Assembly: GCA_035505915.1 (NCBI GenBank)
Contig: DATJQI010000050.1
Coordinates: 17,155 to 81,154 of the forward strand
Direction of reading: 5' to 3'
DNA length: 64,000 bases
Source: 40CM-2-70-7 sp035505915
GTDB lineage: Bacteria; Gemmatimonadota; Gemmatimonadetes; Gemmatimonadales; GWC2-71-9
The position numbers and the translations under genes are program-made. Each line of letters begins with the position of its first letter. Position 1 is the stretch's first letter. Below are positions 34,387 through 42,810 of the stretch, in pieces. Below the pieces are notes generated by a model. That model was given only the letters and a program-made list of their open reading frames with translations, searched no databases and had not been told where the DNA came from.

Positions 34387-36015
34387 ATGAACTCCATCCC
34401 CAGAATCCCGACGCCCGCCAACGAGCCCGTCCTGTCCTACGCGCCCGGGACCCCGGAGCGGGCGACCCTGAAGAAGGCGCTCGCCGATCTGAGCGGGCAG
34501 ACGATGGACATCCCGCTCATCATCGGCGGGAAGGAAGTCCGCACCGGCAAGACCATCCCGGTGGTCGCGCCGCACCGCCACCGGCAGGTGCTGGCCACCG
34601 TGCATCAGGCGGGTCCGGCCGAGGTGCAGAGCGCCATCAAGGCGGCGCGCGAAGCCTGGCAGGACTGGTCCCGCTGGAGCCTGGCCGACCGGGCGGCCGT
34701 GTTCCTCAAGGCCGGCGACCTGCTCGCCACGCGCCGGCGCGCCTTCGCCAACGCCACGACGATGCTGGGGCAGAGCAAGACCGCGCACCAGGCCGAGATC
34801 GACGCGGCGTGCGAGCTGATCGATTTCTTCCGCTACAACGTCCACTACGCCGAGCGCATCGTCGCGGAGCAGCCCCTGTCGCCGGGACAGACCTGGAACC
34901 GGCTGGACCACCGGCCCCTCGAGGGGTTCGTCTACGCCATTACGCCCTTCAACTTCACGTCCATCGGCGGCAACCTCCCCACGGCCCCCGCGATCATGGG
35001 GAACACCGTGGTCTGGAAGCCGGCGGCCACCGCCACGCTGTCGAACTACGCCATCATGCGGATCCTGCTGGAGGCGGGTCTCCCCCCCGGCGTGATCAAC
35101 TTCCTGCCCGGCCCTTCCGGCCAGATCTCGGATCTGCTCCTCGCGGACCGGCACCTGGGAGGCATCCACTTCACCGGGTCCACGGAAGTCTTCCAGATGC
35201 TGTGGAAGCGGGTGTCGGACAACCTGCCGAGCTACGCCGACTATCCCCGGCTGGTGGGGGAGACCGGCGGGAAGGATTTCGTGCTCGCCCACGCGAGCGC
35301 CGATCCCGACGTGCTCGCGACGGGACTGGTGCGCGGGGCCTTCGAATACCAGGGCCAGAAGTGCAGTGCCGCGTCGCGCGCCTACGTCCCCGACAACCTC
35401 TGGCCCGCGGTGCGGGACCGGGTCGGCGCCATGCTGGCGGGGATGCAGATGGGAGATCCCGCGGACTTCAAGAACTTCGTGGGCGCCGTGATCGACCGTA
35501 AGGCGTACGATAAGATCAAGGGCTACATCGACGGAGCGCGGAAAGCGAGCGGCGCCAAGGTCCTGTTCGGCGGCGAGTGCGACGACCGGGAGGGGTACTT
35601 CATCCGCCCCACCGTCATCCAGGCCGACGATCCCCGGTACCAGACGATGTGCGACGAGATCTTCGGTCCGGTGCTGACCCTGCACGTCTATCCGGCGGCG
35701 CGGTGGAAGGAGACGCTGGCGCTCGTGGACGGGACGTCGCCCTACGCGCTGACCGGGGCGGTGTTCGCGCAGGACCGGGCCGCGGTGCGGGAGGCCGAAA
35801 CGGCCCTTCGCTACGCCGCCGGGAACTTCTACGTCAACGACAAGCCGACCGGCGCGGTGGTGGGCCAGCAGCCCTTCGGCGGGGCCCGCGCGTCGGGCAC
35901 CAACGACAAGGCCGGATCGATTCTGAACCTGGTGCGGTGGGTGTCTCCGCGGGCCATCAAGGAGAACTTCGTGCCGCCGGCGGACTATCCCTACCCGTTC
36001 ATGGCCGAGTCCTGA
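34387..36015 (+). CDS. pruA: L-glutamate gamma-semialdehyde (1-pyrroline-5-carboxylate) dehydrogenase
   Basis: A 542-residue aldehyde dehydrogenase that oxidises glutamate semialdehyde to glutamate in proline breakdown. It resembles the stand-alone, eukaryote-like P5CDH (ALDH4) type: an N-terminal extension, PFNFTSIGGNLPTAP, catalytic Glu in GETGGKDF, catalytic Cys in GQKCSAASR, and a C-terminal FGGARASGTNDKAG oligomerisation strand. No proline dehydrogenase gene is in the window. TAGATT at 34372-34377 lies 9 bases before the ATG, so any leader is only a few bases. A bidirectional hairpin follows the stop. Confidence 0.93.
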   Translation: MNSIPRIPTPANEPVLSYAPGTPERATLKKALADLSGQTMDIPLIIGGKEVRTGKTIPVVAPHRHRQVLATVHQAGPAEVQSAIKAAREAWQDWSRWSLADRAAVFLKAGDLLATRRRAFANATTMLGQSKTAHQAEIDAACELIDFFRYNVHYAERIVAEQPLSPGQTWNRLDHRPLEGFVYAITPFNFTSIGGNLPTAPAIMGNTVVWKPAATATLSNYAIMRILLEAGLPPGVINFLPGPSGQISDLLLADRHLGGIHFTGSTEVFQMLWKRVSDNLPSYADYPRLVGETGGKDFVLAHASADPDVLATGLVRGAFEYQGQKCSAASRAYVPDNLWPAVRDRVGAMLAGMQMGDPADFKNFVGAVIDRKAYDKIKGYIDGARKASGAKVLFGGECDDREGYFIRPTVIQADDPRYQTMCDEIFGPVLTLHVYPAARWKETLALVDGTSPYALTGAVFAQDRAAVREAETALRYAAGNFYVNDKPTGAVVGQQPFGGARASGTNDKAGSILNLVRWVSPRAIKENFVPPADYPYPFMAES

Positions 36016-36022
36016 AGACGAA

Positions 36023-36048
36023 GCGCCCCCGGCCGGAGCCGGGGGCGC
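36023..36048. terminator. Hairpin between convergent pruA and the small zinc protein
   Basis: A perfect 10-bp stem (36023-36032 with 36039-36048) and a CCGGAG loop start 7 bases after the pruA stop. No U-tract follows on the plus strand. Confidence 0.65.
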
Positions 36049-36069
36049 GGTGGTCCTGCTCGAAGGCGA

Positions 36070-36249
36070 CTACTTCTGGGGGGGAAGGATCTTGAACATC
36101 CCCGTGCCGCAGACCGGACAGACGCCCTTCATCGCGGGACGGCCGTTGGCCATCTTGACCTGTTGCGCGTTCGAGATCTGCCGCTTGGCCTTGCACTTCA
36201 CGCAATAGCCTTCATCCGCAGCCATCGGCGTTTTTCCACCCTTCGCCAT
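36070..36249 (-). CDS. DUF5679-like small zinc-ribbon protein
   Basis: A 59-residue protein with a single treble-clef or ribbon-like zinc site: YCVKCKAKR and GVCPVCGTGMFKI give two CxxC pairs 24-27 residues apart, as in DUF5679. The short Lys-rich N-terminus is unstructured. The ATG at 36249 follows GGAGG by 8 bases on the minus strand; a longer open frame upstream is not supported. Function unknown; small zinc ribbons of this kind often bind nucleic acids or ribosomes. Confidence 0.82.
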   Translation of the reverse strand: MAKGGKTPMAADEGYCVKCKAKRQISNAQQVKMANGRPAMKGVCPVCGTGMFKILPPQK

Positions 36250-36437
36250 TGATGCATCCCTCCGTTGGGAGTCAGGGGCTCGGTCGCCGGGAGTGCACAC
36301 CCGGGCGGGGGCGTCCCGTTCGGGTGCAACATAATACGGGCGGCTTCCGCCGTGGGAGCCGGGCCTCCCGGGACGGGGCGGCGGAAGGCCTGGAACGTCG
36401 CGGGTCCCGGCAGGGTATCTTTGCGCGGCCATTCACG

Positions 36438-37961
36438 ATGCGACCCCACCCCTCGTACGTTCTCCTGGCCCTGGCGGGCGCCGCCTGCGCGACCGAGCGC
36501 GGGCCGCTGACCAACCGGATGGCCCAGACCGAGACCCGTTACCTGTCGCGGGCGGCGCGCCAGCCGGTGAGCTGGCAGCCGTGGGGACGCGACGCGTTCA
36601 CGCTGGCCGCGCGGCTCGACCGCCCCATTCTCCTCTACGTCGGCGCCGACGACTGTCGCTGGTGCGTCGTCATGGACCGCGAAGCCTACGGCGACCGCGA
36701 GCTCGGCGCGCTGATCGACTCCCTCTTCGTGCCGGTGCGCGTGGACCGCGACGAGCGGCCCGACGTCGCGCGGCGGTACGAGGCCCAGGTCGGGGCCATC
36801 GCGGGGCTCGAGGGCTATCCCCTCACCGTCGTGCTCACGCCGGACGGCGCCGCCTTCTTCGGCGGCACCTACTTCGCACCGGACGATCCCATCACCGGGC
36901 GCGGGCTCAAGCAGATCCTGCCCGCCCTCGCGCGGTCCTACCACGCCGACCGGACCGCGGTGGTGCAGCGCGCCGCGGTGGTCCGCCAGATGGCGTCGAG
37001 CCGGATGAACGTCCGCGGCGTGCTCCGGGCGCCGGCGGTGGACTCGGGCGTGGCGAAGGTGCGGGCGGCCGTCGTGGCCCCCGGCGCCGGCGCGGGCTTC
37101 GTGGTCACGCAGGCGATCGGGCTGCTCCTGGGCGAGTACGGCTCGCGCGGCGACACCGCGTCGCTCCGGGCGGGACGCCAGGCCCTGGACGCGATGCTCG
37201 ACTCGGGCGCGGAAGGCGCGGACGGCGCGCTCGACGATCCGCCGGTCGTGGTGCGGGCGGGGCTGGCGCGTGACCTGAGTCTCGCCTGGGTCCTCACCGC
37301 CGATCCCCGCTACCAGCTCGCCGCGCGCCGCGAGAGCCGGACCCTGGCGCACCAGCTCCTCGAGCCGACCGACCACACCGTGTTCACGGACCGTGAGGCC
37401 TACGCCATCGGCTCGCTGCTCGAGACGGCGAGCGCGGTGGGTGACACCGCCGGGCAGCGCGCGGCCCTGGGCGCGCTGGACGCGCTCCTGCACCAGGTGT
37501 ACGCCTCCGGGTACGGCGTGCGGCACACCCTGGTGGGTTCGGTGGACGGGCTGTTTCAGGACCAGCTCGAAGTGGCGGTGGCGGCGCTCGACGCGTATGA
37601 AGCCACCGGCGTCGCCCGGTACCTGGACGTGGCCCGCGACCTTTCGTCCGTGATGGAGCGGAGCTACGGGGACCCGCTCGGCGGCTTCTATGACGCGACG
37701 CCCGAAAGCGCGCCGATCCCCGCCCTGGCCGACCGGAGCGAGAGCGCGCTGGACGACCTCCTGCCCGCCGCCAATCCCTGGGCCGCCCGGTTCCTGCTGC
37801 GGCTGTCCGGGATCACCGGGGACCTGAAGTACCGCCGGCGCGCCGAGGCCGCCCTGGAGGCGGTGGCGGGCGCGGTGAGCGGCGCCGGCCTCCGCGCGTC
37901 GGGGTTCCTGGCCGCCGTCCGGCTGGTCCTGGCCCCCGCGGTCGCCGTTCCCACGCACTAA
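36438..37961 (+). CDS. DUF255/thioredoxin-like lipoprotein
   Basis: A 507-residue protein with a lipoprotein signal (YVLLALAGAAC), a thioredoxin-fold DUF255 domain (about 40-165) and an alpha-helical barrel resembling the six-hairpin domain of YyaL/spermatogenesis-associated protein 20. In the family the active site normally reads CHWCH; here it is DDCRWCVVM, so the CxxC is kept but both neighbouring His are lost. It is also shorter than typical YyaL (about 680 residues) and probably periplasmic instead of cytoplasmic. The ATG at 36438 begins the signal. TATCTT at 36416-36421 may be its -10. Function unknown; thiol chemistry is plausible. Confidence 0.8.
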   Translation: MRPHPSYVLLALAGAACATERGPLTNRMAQTETRYLSRAARQPVSWQPWGRDAFTLAARLDRPILLYVGADDCRWCVVMDREAYGDRELGALIDSLFVPVRVDRDERPDVARRYEAQVGAIAGLEGYPLTVVLTPDGAAFFGGTYFAPDDPITGRGLKQILPALARSYHADRTAVVQRAAVVRQMASSRMNVRGVLRAPAVDSGVAKVRAAVVAPGAGAGFVVTQAIGLLLGEYGSRGDTASLRAGRQALDAMLDSGAEGADGALDDPPVVVRAGLARDLSLAWVLTADPRYQLAARRESRTLAHQLLEPTDHTVFTDREAYAIGSLLETASAVGDTAGQRAALGALDALLHQVYASGYGVRHTLVGSVDGLFQDQLEVAVAALDAYEATGVARYLDVARDLSSVMERSYGDPLGGFYDATPESAPIPALADRSESALDDLLPAANPWAARFLLRLSGITGDLKYRRRAEAALEAVAGAVSGAGLRASGFLAAVRLVLAPAVAVPTH

Positions 37962-38072
37962 GCCCCCCCACATATTCGATCTCAGGGCGGCGCCCCCGGG
38001 CGTCTCAGAACGGATCACGTCCCACAGGCCCCCCGTCCGGACCGTGACCCCCCCCTCTCTTCCGAGGTCTCG

Positions 38073-38621
38073 TTGACAGCAGCCGGGGAGCCGTCCGACG
38101 CCGAAGTCGTCGCCCAGGTGCTGGCGGGCGACGCGGAGGCGTTCGGCGTGCTCATCGCCCGTTATGAAGGCGGCCTGCTGCGCTTCGCGGCCCGGATGAT
38201 GGGCAGCCGGGACGCGGCGGCGGACGCGGTGGCGGAAGGGCTGGTTCGCGCGTATCGGCACCTCGGCAGCTGCCGGGACCCCGCGCGGTTCCGGACCTGG
38301 GTCTACCGGATCGTCGCGAACCGCTGCAAGAGCCACCTGGCCCGCCGCCCCGTCGGTGACGTCTCGCTCGACGACGCCCCGCCGATCGCCGCTCCGGAGC
38401 ACGCCGACGAGGGCGTGGACCGGGCGGACCAGCTGGAGCGGCTCGAGCGGGCGCTGGCGATGCTCGCGCCGGAGAAACGGGAAGCGTTCGTGCTGAAGCA
38501 TCTCGACGGGATGAGCTACGAGGAGATGTCGGCGGTGACGGGCGCCCGGATTCCCACGCTGAAGATGCGGGTCCACCGGGCCCGGGAAGCGCTGCTGGCG
38601 GCGCTCAAGGAGCAGTCATGA
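38073..38621 (+). CDS. ECF RNA polymerase sigma factor
   Basis: A 182-residue ECF sigma-70 factor: region 2 (AEAFGVLIARYEGGLLRFAARMMG, FRTWVYRIVANRCKSHLARR) and region 4 (LAPEKREAFVLKHLDGMSYEEMSAVTG...LKMRVHRAREALLAAL). The start appears to be TTG at 38073, 5 bases after GAGG; no ATG or GTG precedes region 2. It overlaps the next gene by 4 bases. That gene encodes a single-pass membrane protein, the probable anti-sigma factor. Promoter targets unknown, but autoregulation of the three-gene operon is usual for this arrangement. Confidence 0.9.
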   Translation: MTAAGEPSDAEVVAQVLAGDAEAFGVLIARYEGGLLRFAARMMGSRDAAADAVAEGLVRAYRHLGSCRDPARFRTWVYRIVANRCKSHLARRPVGDVSLDDAPPIAAPEHADEGVDRADQLERLERALAMLAPEKREAFVLKHLDGMSYEEMSAVTGARIPTLKMRVHRAREALLAALKEQS

Positions 38622-39235
38622 AGAACGAACTCGATCCGCGGATCCACCGGGCCCTGGACGGCGAGCTCGACCCCGCCGCCCTGGACGCCGGCGAGCGCGC
38701 CCTGGTGGCGCGCCTCGACGCCCTCTCCCGCTCCCTGTCCGCCGTTCCCGCCGGACGGTCGGTGGCGCACCGCGTGATGGCGGCGGTCCGGCGGCCCCTC
38801 GCGACGCCGATCCAGCGCTTCCGCCGCTGGGTGACGTCGCCGCAGCCGATCACCGTGAGCCTGCGACCGGTTTACAGCCTCGTGATCGCGGTGCTGCTCG
38901 CGGCCCTGCTCTGGCGGACACCGGAAGGCCCGAAGCCGGTCCTCGGCGCCGAAGAGGGCGTGGCGCAGTTCGTCGCCCGGTTCCCGGAGGCCCACTCCGT
39001 GGCCGTGGTGGGGAACTTCAACGACTGGCGTCCGGGCGCCACGCCCCTGTCCGACGACGACCACGACGGCGTGTGGGACGCGCGGGTGATTCTGCCCGCG
39101 GGCCAGCACGAGTACATGTTCGTCGTGGACGGTGAGCGGTGGGTACCCGATCCCATGGCGGGCCGGTACGTGGACGACGACTTCGGTCGCCAGAACGCCG
39201 TGCTCCTGGTCCGGCCGCACCGCACTCAGCAATGA
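38618..39235 (+). CDS. Probable membrane anti-sigma factor with a C-terminal CBM48 domain
   Basis: A 205-residue single-pass protein. The cytoplasmic N-terminus (about 1-80) is the place for sigma binding, though it lacks a zinc site. A transmembrane helix (LVIAVLLAALLW) lies near residue 88-100. The C-terminal part is an AMPK1/isoamylase-N-type CBM48 glycogen-binding fold: VAVVGNFNDWRPGATPLSDDDHDGVW, QHEYMFVVDGERWVPDP. ATGA overlaps with both neighbours. A periplasmic glucan-binding domain on an anti-sigma factor suggests direct sensing of an alpha-glucan or related polysaccharide. The anti-sigma role is inferred from position and topology. Confidence 0.78.
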   Translation: MKNELDPRIHRALDGELDPAALDAGERALVARLDALSRSLSAVPAGRSVAHRVMAAVRRPLATPIQRFRRWVTSPQPITVSLRPVYSLVIAVLLAALLWRTPEGPKPVLGAEEGVAQFVARFPEAHSVAVVGNFNDWRPGATPLSDDDHDGVWDARVILPAGQHEYMFVVDGERWVPDPMAGRYVDDDFGRQNAVLLVRPHRTQQ

Positions 39236-39879
39236 TCCTCGTACCCCTGCTCCTGTCGCTGGCGTTCCAGCAGCCCGATGGGCGGCTGGAGGGGCATGTG
39301 CCGGCCGCGGCGCTGCCGGGGATCCAGGCCGCCATCGCGAAGGCCGTGCAGGACAGCCTTCCGACGGAGCCGCTGATCGAAAAGGCGCTGGAGGGAGGCG
39401 CCAAGGGCGCCTCGGCCGATCTCATCGTGGCGGCCGTCAACACCGAGGCCGGGCGGCTCCGGGGTGCCCGAGACCTGCTGCGGCACGCCGGCGCCCCGGC
39501 GCCCTACTCGGCCCGGGAGCTGGTGTCGGTGTCCATCGCGCTGGCGCGCGGCGTGCCCGAGCCGGTCGTGACCCGCGTGGTCTCGGCCGTAAAGGATTCC
39601 TTGCCGGGGTTCGCGCTGCACGCCGTCGCCGATCTCCAGGCCCGCGGATTCCAGCCCGATTCCTCGGCGGACCTGATCATCGCGGCGGTGGGAGCCGGGA
39701 TGTCGGCGCACCGGCTGCTCGACGTGGCGGCGGCCGCGGAGCGCGAGGTGCAGCGGGGAAGCACGCGGCCCCAGGCGCTGGCCCGCATCAAGTCCATCCT
39801 GCCCGCGGTGCCGCCGCAGCCCCTGCCCCCCGGCGCGATGCAGGGGGCGGTCCGGCCCCGGAAACCCGCGACGCCCTAG
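39232..39879 (+). CDS. Exported helical protein of the ECF operon
   Basis: A 215-residue protein with an N-terminal signal (MILVPLLLSLAFQQ). The rest is Ala-rich and helical, with two similar stretches (ASADLIVAAVNTEAGRLRGA and SSADLIIAAVGAGMSAHRLL) suggesting an internal duplication, and a Pro-rich tail. I do not recognise a family. The ATGA overlap with the CBM48 protein puts it in the ECF sigma operon, so it may be a third signalling part or a target. A convergent argJ gene starts 4 bases after the stop. Confidence 0.7.
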   Translation: MILVPLLLSLAFQQPDGRLEGHVPAAALPGIQAAIAKAVQDSLPTEPLIEKALEGGAKGASADLIVAAVNTEAGRLRGARDLLRHAGAPAPYSARELVSVSIALARGVPEPVVTRVVSAVKDSLPGFALHAVADLQARGFQPDSSADLIIAAVGAGMSAHRLLDVAAAAEREVQRGSTRPQALARIKSILPAVPPQPLPPGAMQGAVRPRKPATP

Positions 39880-39883
39880 CGGA

Positions 39884-41116
39884 TCAGCTCGTGTAGTCGG
39901 CGTTGATCCGGACGTATTCCGGAGAGAGATCGCAGGTCCACACCACCGCCTCCGCCCGGCCGAGTCCCAGGTCGACGCGGAGGCGGACCCGTTTCCCCTG
40001 GAAAATCGCGCGGGCCCGGGCGAGGTCGGGCCGGGCGGTCCCTCCGGCCCGGGCCAGCTCGAGCCAGCCGGCGTCGTCCTCGGCGTCGAGGGTGATCTTG
40101 TCGGGCGCGATGGGGACGCCGGCGGCGCCCGCCGCCGCCAGGATGCGGCCCCAGTTGGGGTCGGCGCCGTACAGGGCGGTCTTCACCAGGGCCGAGCGCG
40201 CGATGGCGCGGCCGACGTCGCGGGCGGCGGCTTCGGTGGCCGCCCCCCGGATCTGGATCTCGACGAGTTTGGTGGCGCCCTCGCCGTCCTCCACGATCGC
40301 GAGCGCCAGGGTGCGGGCCACGAGCTGGACCGCCGCCTCGAACCGTTGCGCCAGCCCCGGATCGCGGGTGGGGTCCACGCCGGATGCGCCGTTGGCGAGG
40401 AGCAGGACGGTGTCGTTGGTGCTGGTGTCGCCGTCCACGGAGATCGCGTTGAAGGTGCGGTCCGCCACGCGGCGCAGGATCGGCGCCAGGGCGGCCGCGT
40501 CGAGCTCGGCGTCGGTGGTGAGGACCCCCAGGAGCGTCGCCATGTTCGGGTGGATCATTCCGGCCCCCTTGGCGATCCCGCCGACCGTGATGGTGCCGGT
40601 GGGGGTCTCGATGCGGGCCGCGCAGTGCTTGGGCCGCGTGTCGGTGGTCATGATCGCGCGCGCGGCCTCGGAGCCGCCTTCGGCCGTCAGGCGCCGGGCC
40701 GCGGACGTGAGCCCCTGGGCCACGTGCTCCACCGGGAGGGGGACGCCGATCACGCCCGTGGACAGGACGAGGGCGGTGCGCGGCGGCAGCCCGGCCGCCT
40801 GCTCGGCGGCCTGCGCCATCGCCGCGGCGGCTTTGAGCCCGTCGGCGCCGGTGCAGGCATTGGCCACGCGCGCGTTCATCGCGACCGCCCGGATGCGGCC
40901 GGGACGTTCGCCCAGGAGGTCTTCGTCGTAGAGGACCGGCGCCGCGCGGACCGCGTTCCGGGTGAAGACGCCGGCGGCGGCGCACGGCGTGGCGCTCACC
41001 AGGAGGGCCACGTCGAGCGCGCCGCCGGTCTTGAGGCCGGCGTGGGCGGCGGCGGCCGTGAAACCGGCCGGGGAGGTGACCGACCCCTCGGGTGAAAGCT
41101 CCGGTTGGTTGGGCAT
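39884..41116 (-). CDS. argJ: Bifunctional ornithine acetyltransferase/N-acetylglutamate synthase
   Basis: ArgJ recycles the acetyl group from N-acetylornithine to glutamate in arginine synthesis. The 410-residue protein matches the family length. The self-cleavage site lies in GMIHPNMATLLGVL, where the Thr becomes the N-terminal nucleophile of the beta chain; AVAMNARVANACTG and TTDTRPKHCA are other family marks. VSVDGDTSTNDT is present near the centre and the protein ends in NADYTS. Ends with a TAG in the minus frame 4 bases from the convergent ECF operon. TATCTT lies 8 bases before the ATG. No other arginine gene is in the window. Confidence 0.95.
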   Translation of the reverse strand: MPNQPELSPEGSVTSPAGFTAAAAHAGLKTGGALDVALLVSATPCAAAGVFTRNAVRAAPVLYDEDLLGERPGRIRAVAMNARVANACTGADGLKAAAAMAQAAEQAAGLPPRTALVLSTGVIGVPLPVEHVAQGLTSAARRLTAEGGSEAARAIMTTDTRPKHCAARIETPTGTITVGGIAKGAGMIHPNMATLLGVLTTDAELDAAALAPILRRVADRTFNAISVDGDTSTNDTVLLLANGASGVDPTRDPGLAQRFEAAVQLVARTLALAIVEDGEGATKLVEIQIRGAATEAAARDVGRAIARSALVKTALYGADPNWGRILAAAGAAGVPIAPDKITLDAEDDAGWLELARAGGTARPDLARARAIFQGKRVRLRVDLGLGRAEAVVWTCDLSPEYVRINADYTS

Positions 41117-41124
41117 GGTCGGTC

Positions 41125-41130
41125 AAGATA
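41125..41130 (-). promoter_or_regulatory. -10-like hexamer of argJ, leaderless
   Basis: TATCTT on the minus strand ends 8 bases before the argJ ATG, with no Shine-Dalgarno sequence. Confidence 0.45.
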
Positions 41131-41145
41131 CGCCGCCCCAAGCGC

Positions 41146-41174
41146 TTGTGTAACGGGAGGGGGTGTCGTATGAT
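41146..41174 (+). promoter_or_regulatory. Sigma-70-like promoter of the TPR protein
   Basis: TTGTGT (41146-41151), a 17-base spacer and TATGAT (41169-41174) give a start near 41181, leaving a 22-base leader to the ATG at 41203. This argues against the in-frame ATG at 41170, which overlaps the -10. Confidence 0.5.
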
Positions 41175-41202
41175 AGCGCAACCATCCCGGGGGTTCCGTT
41201 CG

Positions 41203-42327
41203 ATGTCGGATCAGTTCCTCAGCTCCGACGAATACGACGAACGCGCTCATCAGCTCTACAATGAAGGACAATACGACGAAGCCGTAGACGTGCTTCGCGA
41301 GGGGCTTTCGCTCTATCCCCACGCCGTGGAGCTCCACGTGGGGATGGGTTACGCCCGTCTGGCGCGCGAGGAATACGTGTGGGCGCGCCGGTCCTTCGAA
41401 GAGGCGGTGGGCCTGGACTCGGATCACGAGGACGCGCTCGCCGGCCTGGGTGAGGTGCTTCTCAAGTTCGGCGACCGGGACGGGGCGACGGGCTGCTTCG
41501 ACCGGATTCTCGAGCTGGGCTTCCGGGACGACCACGACCTGATGCTCCAGATCGGCCGCGCGCTGTTCCGCGAGGGCGTGCTCGAGCAGGCACGGCGGTA
41601 TTTCGAGGTCGCGATCACCGCACATCCCGATTCCGCGGAAGCGGCGGCGTGCGTGGGCTACGCGGCGCACCGGCTGACCGACGAGGGCGGCGCCCTCCAT
41701 TGGCTGCGGCGCGCCCTGGAGCTCGATCCGGCGCACGGCGAGGCCCGGATCTACCTCGCCAACCTGCTGTACGACCGGGGCGAATACGAGGCGGCCCTCT
41801 TCCACCTCGAGCGCACCGAGCCCGACGACCACTTCGACGGCCTCGCCATCTGGCGGCTCATCGAGCTGAAGAAGAGCGTCTACCGTCTTCCCGAGGACGA
41901 TCCCGAGCTGGTACCCTGGCACGGCCGGCTGAACGATCTGACCGGGGACGCCGACCCCGAGGATCTGGTCCTCGCCGAGATCGAGGCGTTGGGCTCCGAC
42001 GGGCAGGTGCGGGACCCCCGCCAGCTGGAGCTGTTCGGCACCCTGCTGACCGAATTGCAAGGGATGAAAGGACGGGCGACGGGGGCCGGCGGCGGCGAAG
42101 AGCACCGCGTCCGCACCGCTTCCGGGGCCCTGTACGCCGGCACCTGGGAAGAGATCGTCCGGCAGATGCAGGCGGATGCGGGGGAGACGGACGGGACGCT
42201 CGCCCAATACATGACTGAGACGGCGCAACGGGGGCGGCAACAGACGGGCGTCGCCATTCCGGCGACGGATCCCGAGAGCTTTCTCCGGGGGAGTGCCGAC
42301 GCGGGGCTGCTGAGAATCCTGCACTAG
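41203..42327 (+). CDS. Cytoplasmic TPR-repeat protein
   Basis: A 374-residue soluble protein. Residues 5-215 form about six tetratricopeptide repeats (YNEGQYDEAVDVLREGLSLYP, ARRYFEVAITAHPDSAEAAACVGYA, LANLLYDRGEYEAALFHLERTEP). The C-terminal 150 residues are different: acidic, with RTASGALYAGTWEEIVRQMQADAG and AQYMTETAQRGRQQTGVAIP, a pattern seen in uncharacterised proteins of these bacteria. No signal peptide. The start at 41203 is chosen from the promoter position. A strong terminator follows. Probably a protein-interaction scaffold; partner unknown. Confidence 0.82.
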   Translation: MSDQFLSSDEYDERAHQLYNEGQYDEAVDVLREGLSLYPHAVELHVGMGYARLAREEYVWARRSFEEAVGLDSDHEDALAGLGEVLLKFGDRDGATGCFDRILELGFRDDHDLMLQIGRALFREGVLEQARRYFEVAITAHPDSAEAAACVGYAAHRLTDEGGALHWLRRALELDPAHGEARIYLANLLYDRGEYEAALFHLERTEPDDHFDGLAIWRLIELKKSVYRLPEDDPELVPWHGRLNDLTGDADPEDLVLAEIEALGSDGQVRDPRQLELFGTLLTELQGMKGRATGAGGGEEHRVRTASGALYAGTWEEIVRQMQADAGETDGTLAQYMTETAQRGRQQTGVAIPATDPESFLRGSADAGLLRILH

Positions 42328-42358
42328 GGTCCGAAACCGTCGAGCAGCACCGTCAAGG

Positions 42359-42405
42359 AAAAGCGTCAGGGGCGGACGTCGACACGTCTCTCCCTGGCGC
42401 TTTTT
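42359..42405. terminator. Bidirectional rho-independent terminator
   Basis: A 13-bp stem (42359-42371 with 42392-42404, one G-U pair) is flanked by an A-tract on the left and TTTTT on the right, so it can stop both the TPR transcript and the convergent DoxX transcript. Confidence 0.88.
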
Positions 42406-42416
42406 GCTTGACGCCT

Positions 42417-42800
42417 TCAGGCCTTCTTGAGCATCTGTCCCAGCGACAGCGGTCCGGAGCCGAGCGCCACCAACGCGATCGACGCGGCCCAGAGCACCCC
42501 TTCCAGCTCGAAGGGCTGGTGGGCGGGCACGAGGACCACCAGGATCGCGACCGTCATTTCGACGACGTACCCGGCGGCGACGATCCGCGGGATGATGCCG
42601 AGGACCAGAAGCCCCGCTCCGACCGTCTCGAACGCGATCACCACGCCCGCGAAGATCGTGGCGAACGGGATGCCGGCGCCGTGGAAGAACCCGGCGACGC
42701 CGGTGAGCCCCATGTGGACCTTCATGATCCCGTGGTGCAGGAAGACGAGACCGACCACGATCCGGAGGATCACGGCGGCGTACGGGGAAAAGCGGTTCAT
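42417..42800 (-). CDS. DoxX-family membrane protein
   Basis: A 127-residue membrane protein with four predicted helices. DoxX marks: RIVVGLVFLHHGIMKVHMG at the N-terminus, FFHGAGIPFATIFAGVVIAFETVGAGLLVLG in the middle. DoxX proteins are linked to quinone-dependent redox processes or thiosulfate/oxidative metabolism, but most are uncharacterised. GGAG lies 5 bases before the ATG at 42800. It follows an Ig-like lipoprotein gene by 10 bases and probably shares its transcript. Confidence 0.88.
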   Translation of the reverse strand: MNRFSPYAAVILRIVVGLVFLHHGIMKVHMGLTGVAGFFHGAGIPFATIFAGVVIAFETVGAGLLVLGIIPRIVAAGYVVEMTVAILVVLVPAHQPFELEGVLWAASIALVALGSGPLSLGQMLKKA

Positions 42801-42810
42801 GGGTGCTCCA

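Noticed and set aside
41170..41172. Earlier ATG for the TPR protein, with GGGAGG upstream
   Set aside because: It falls inside the TATGAT -10 element of a good promoter, so transcripts would begin downstream of it. Not excluded if another promoter exists.
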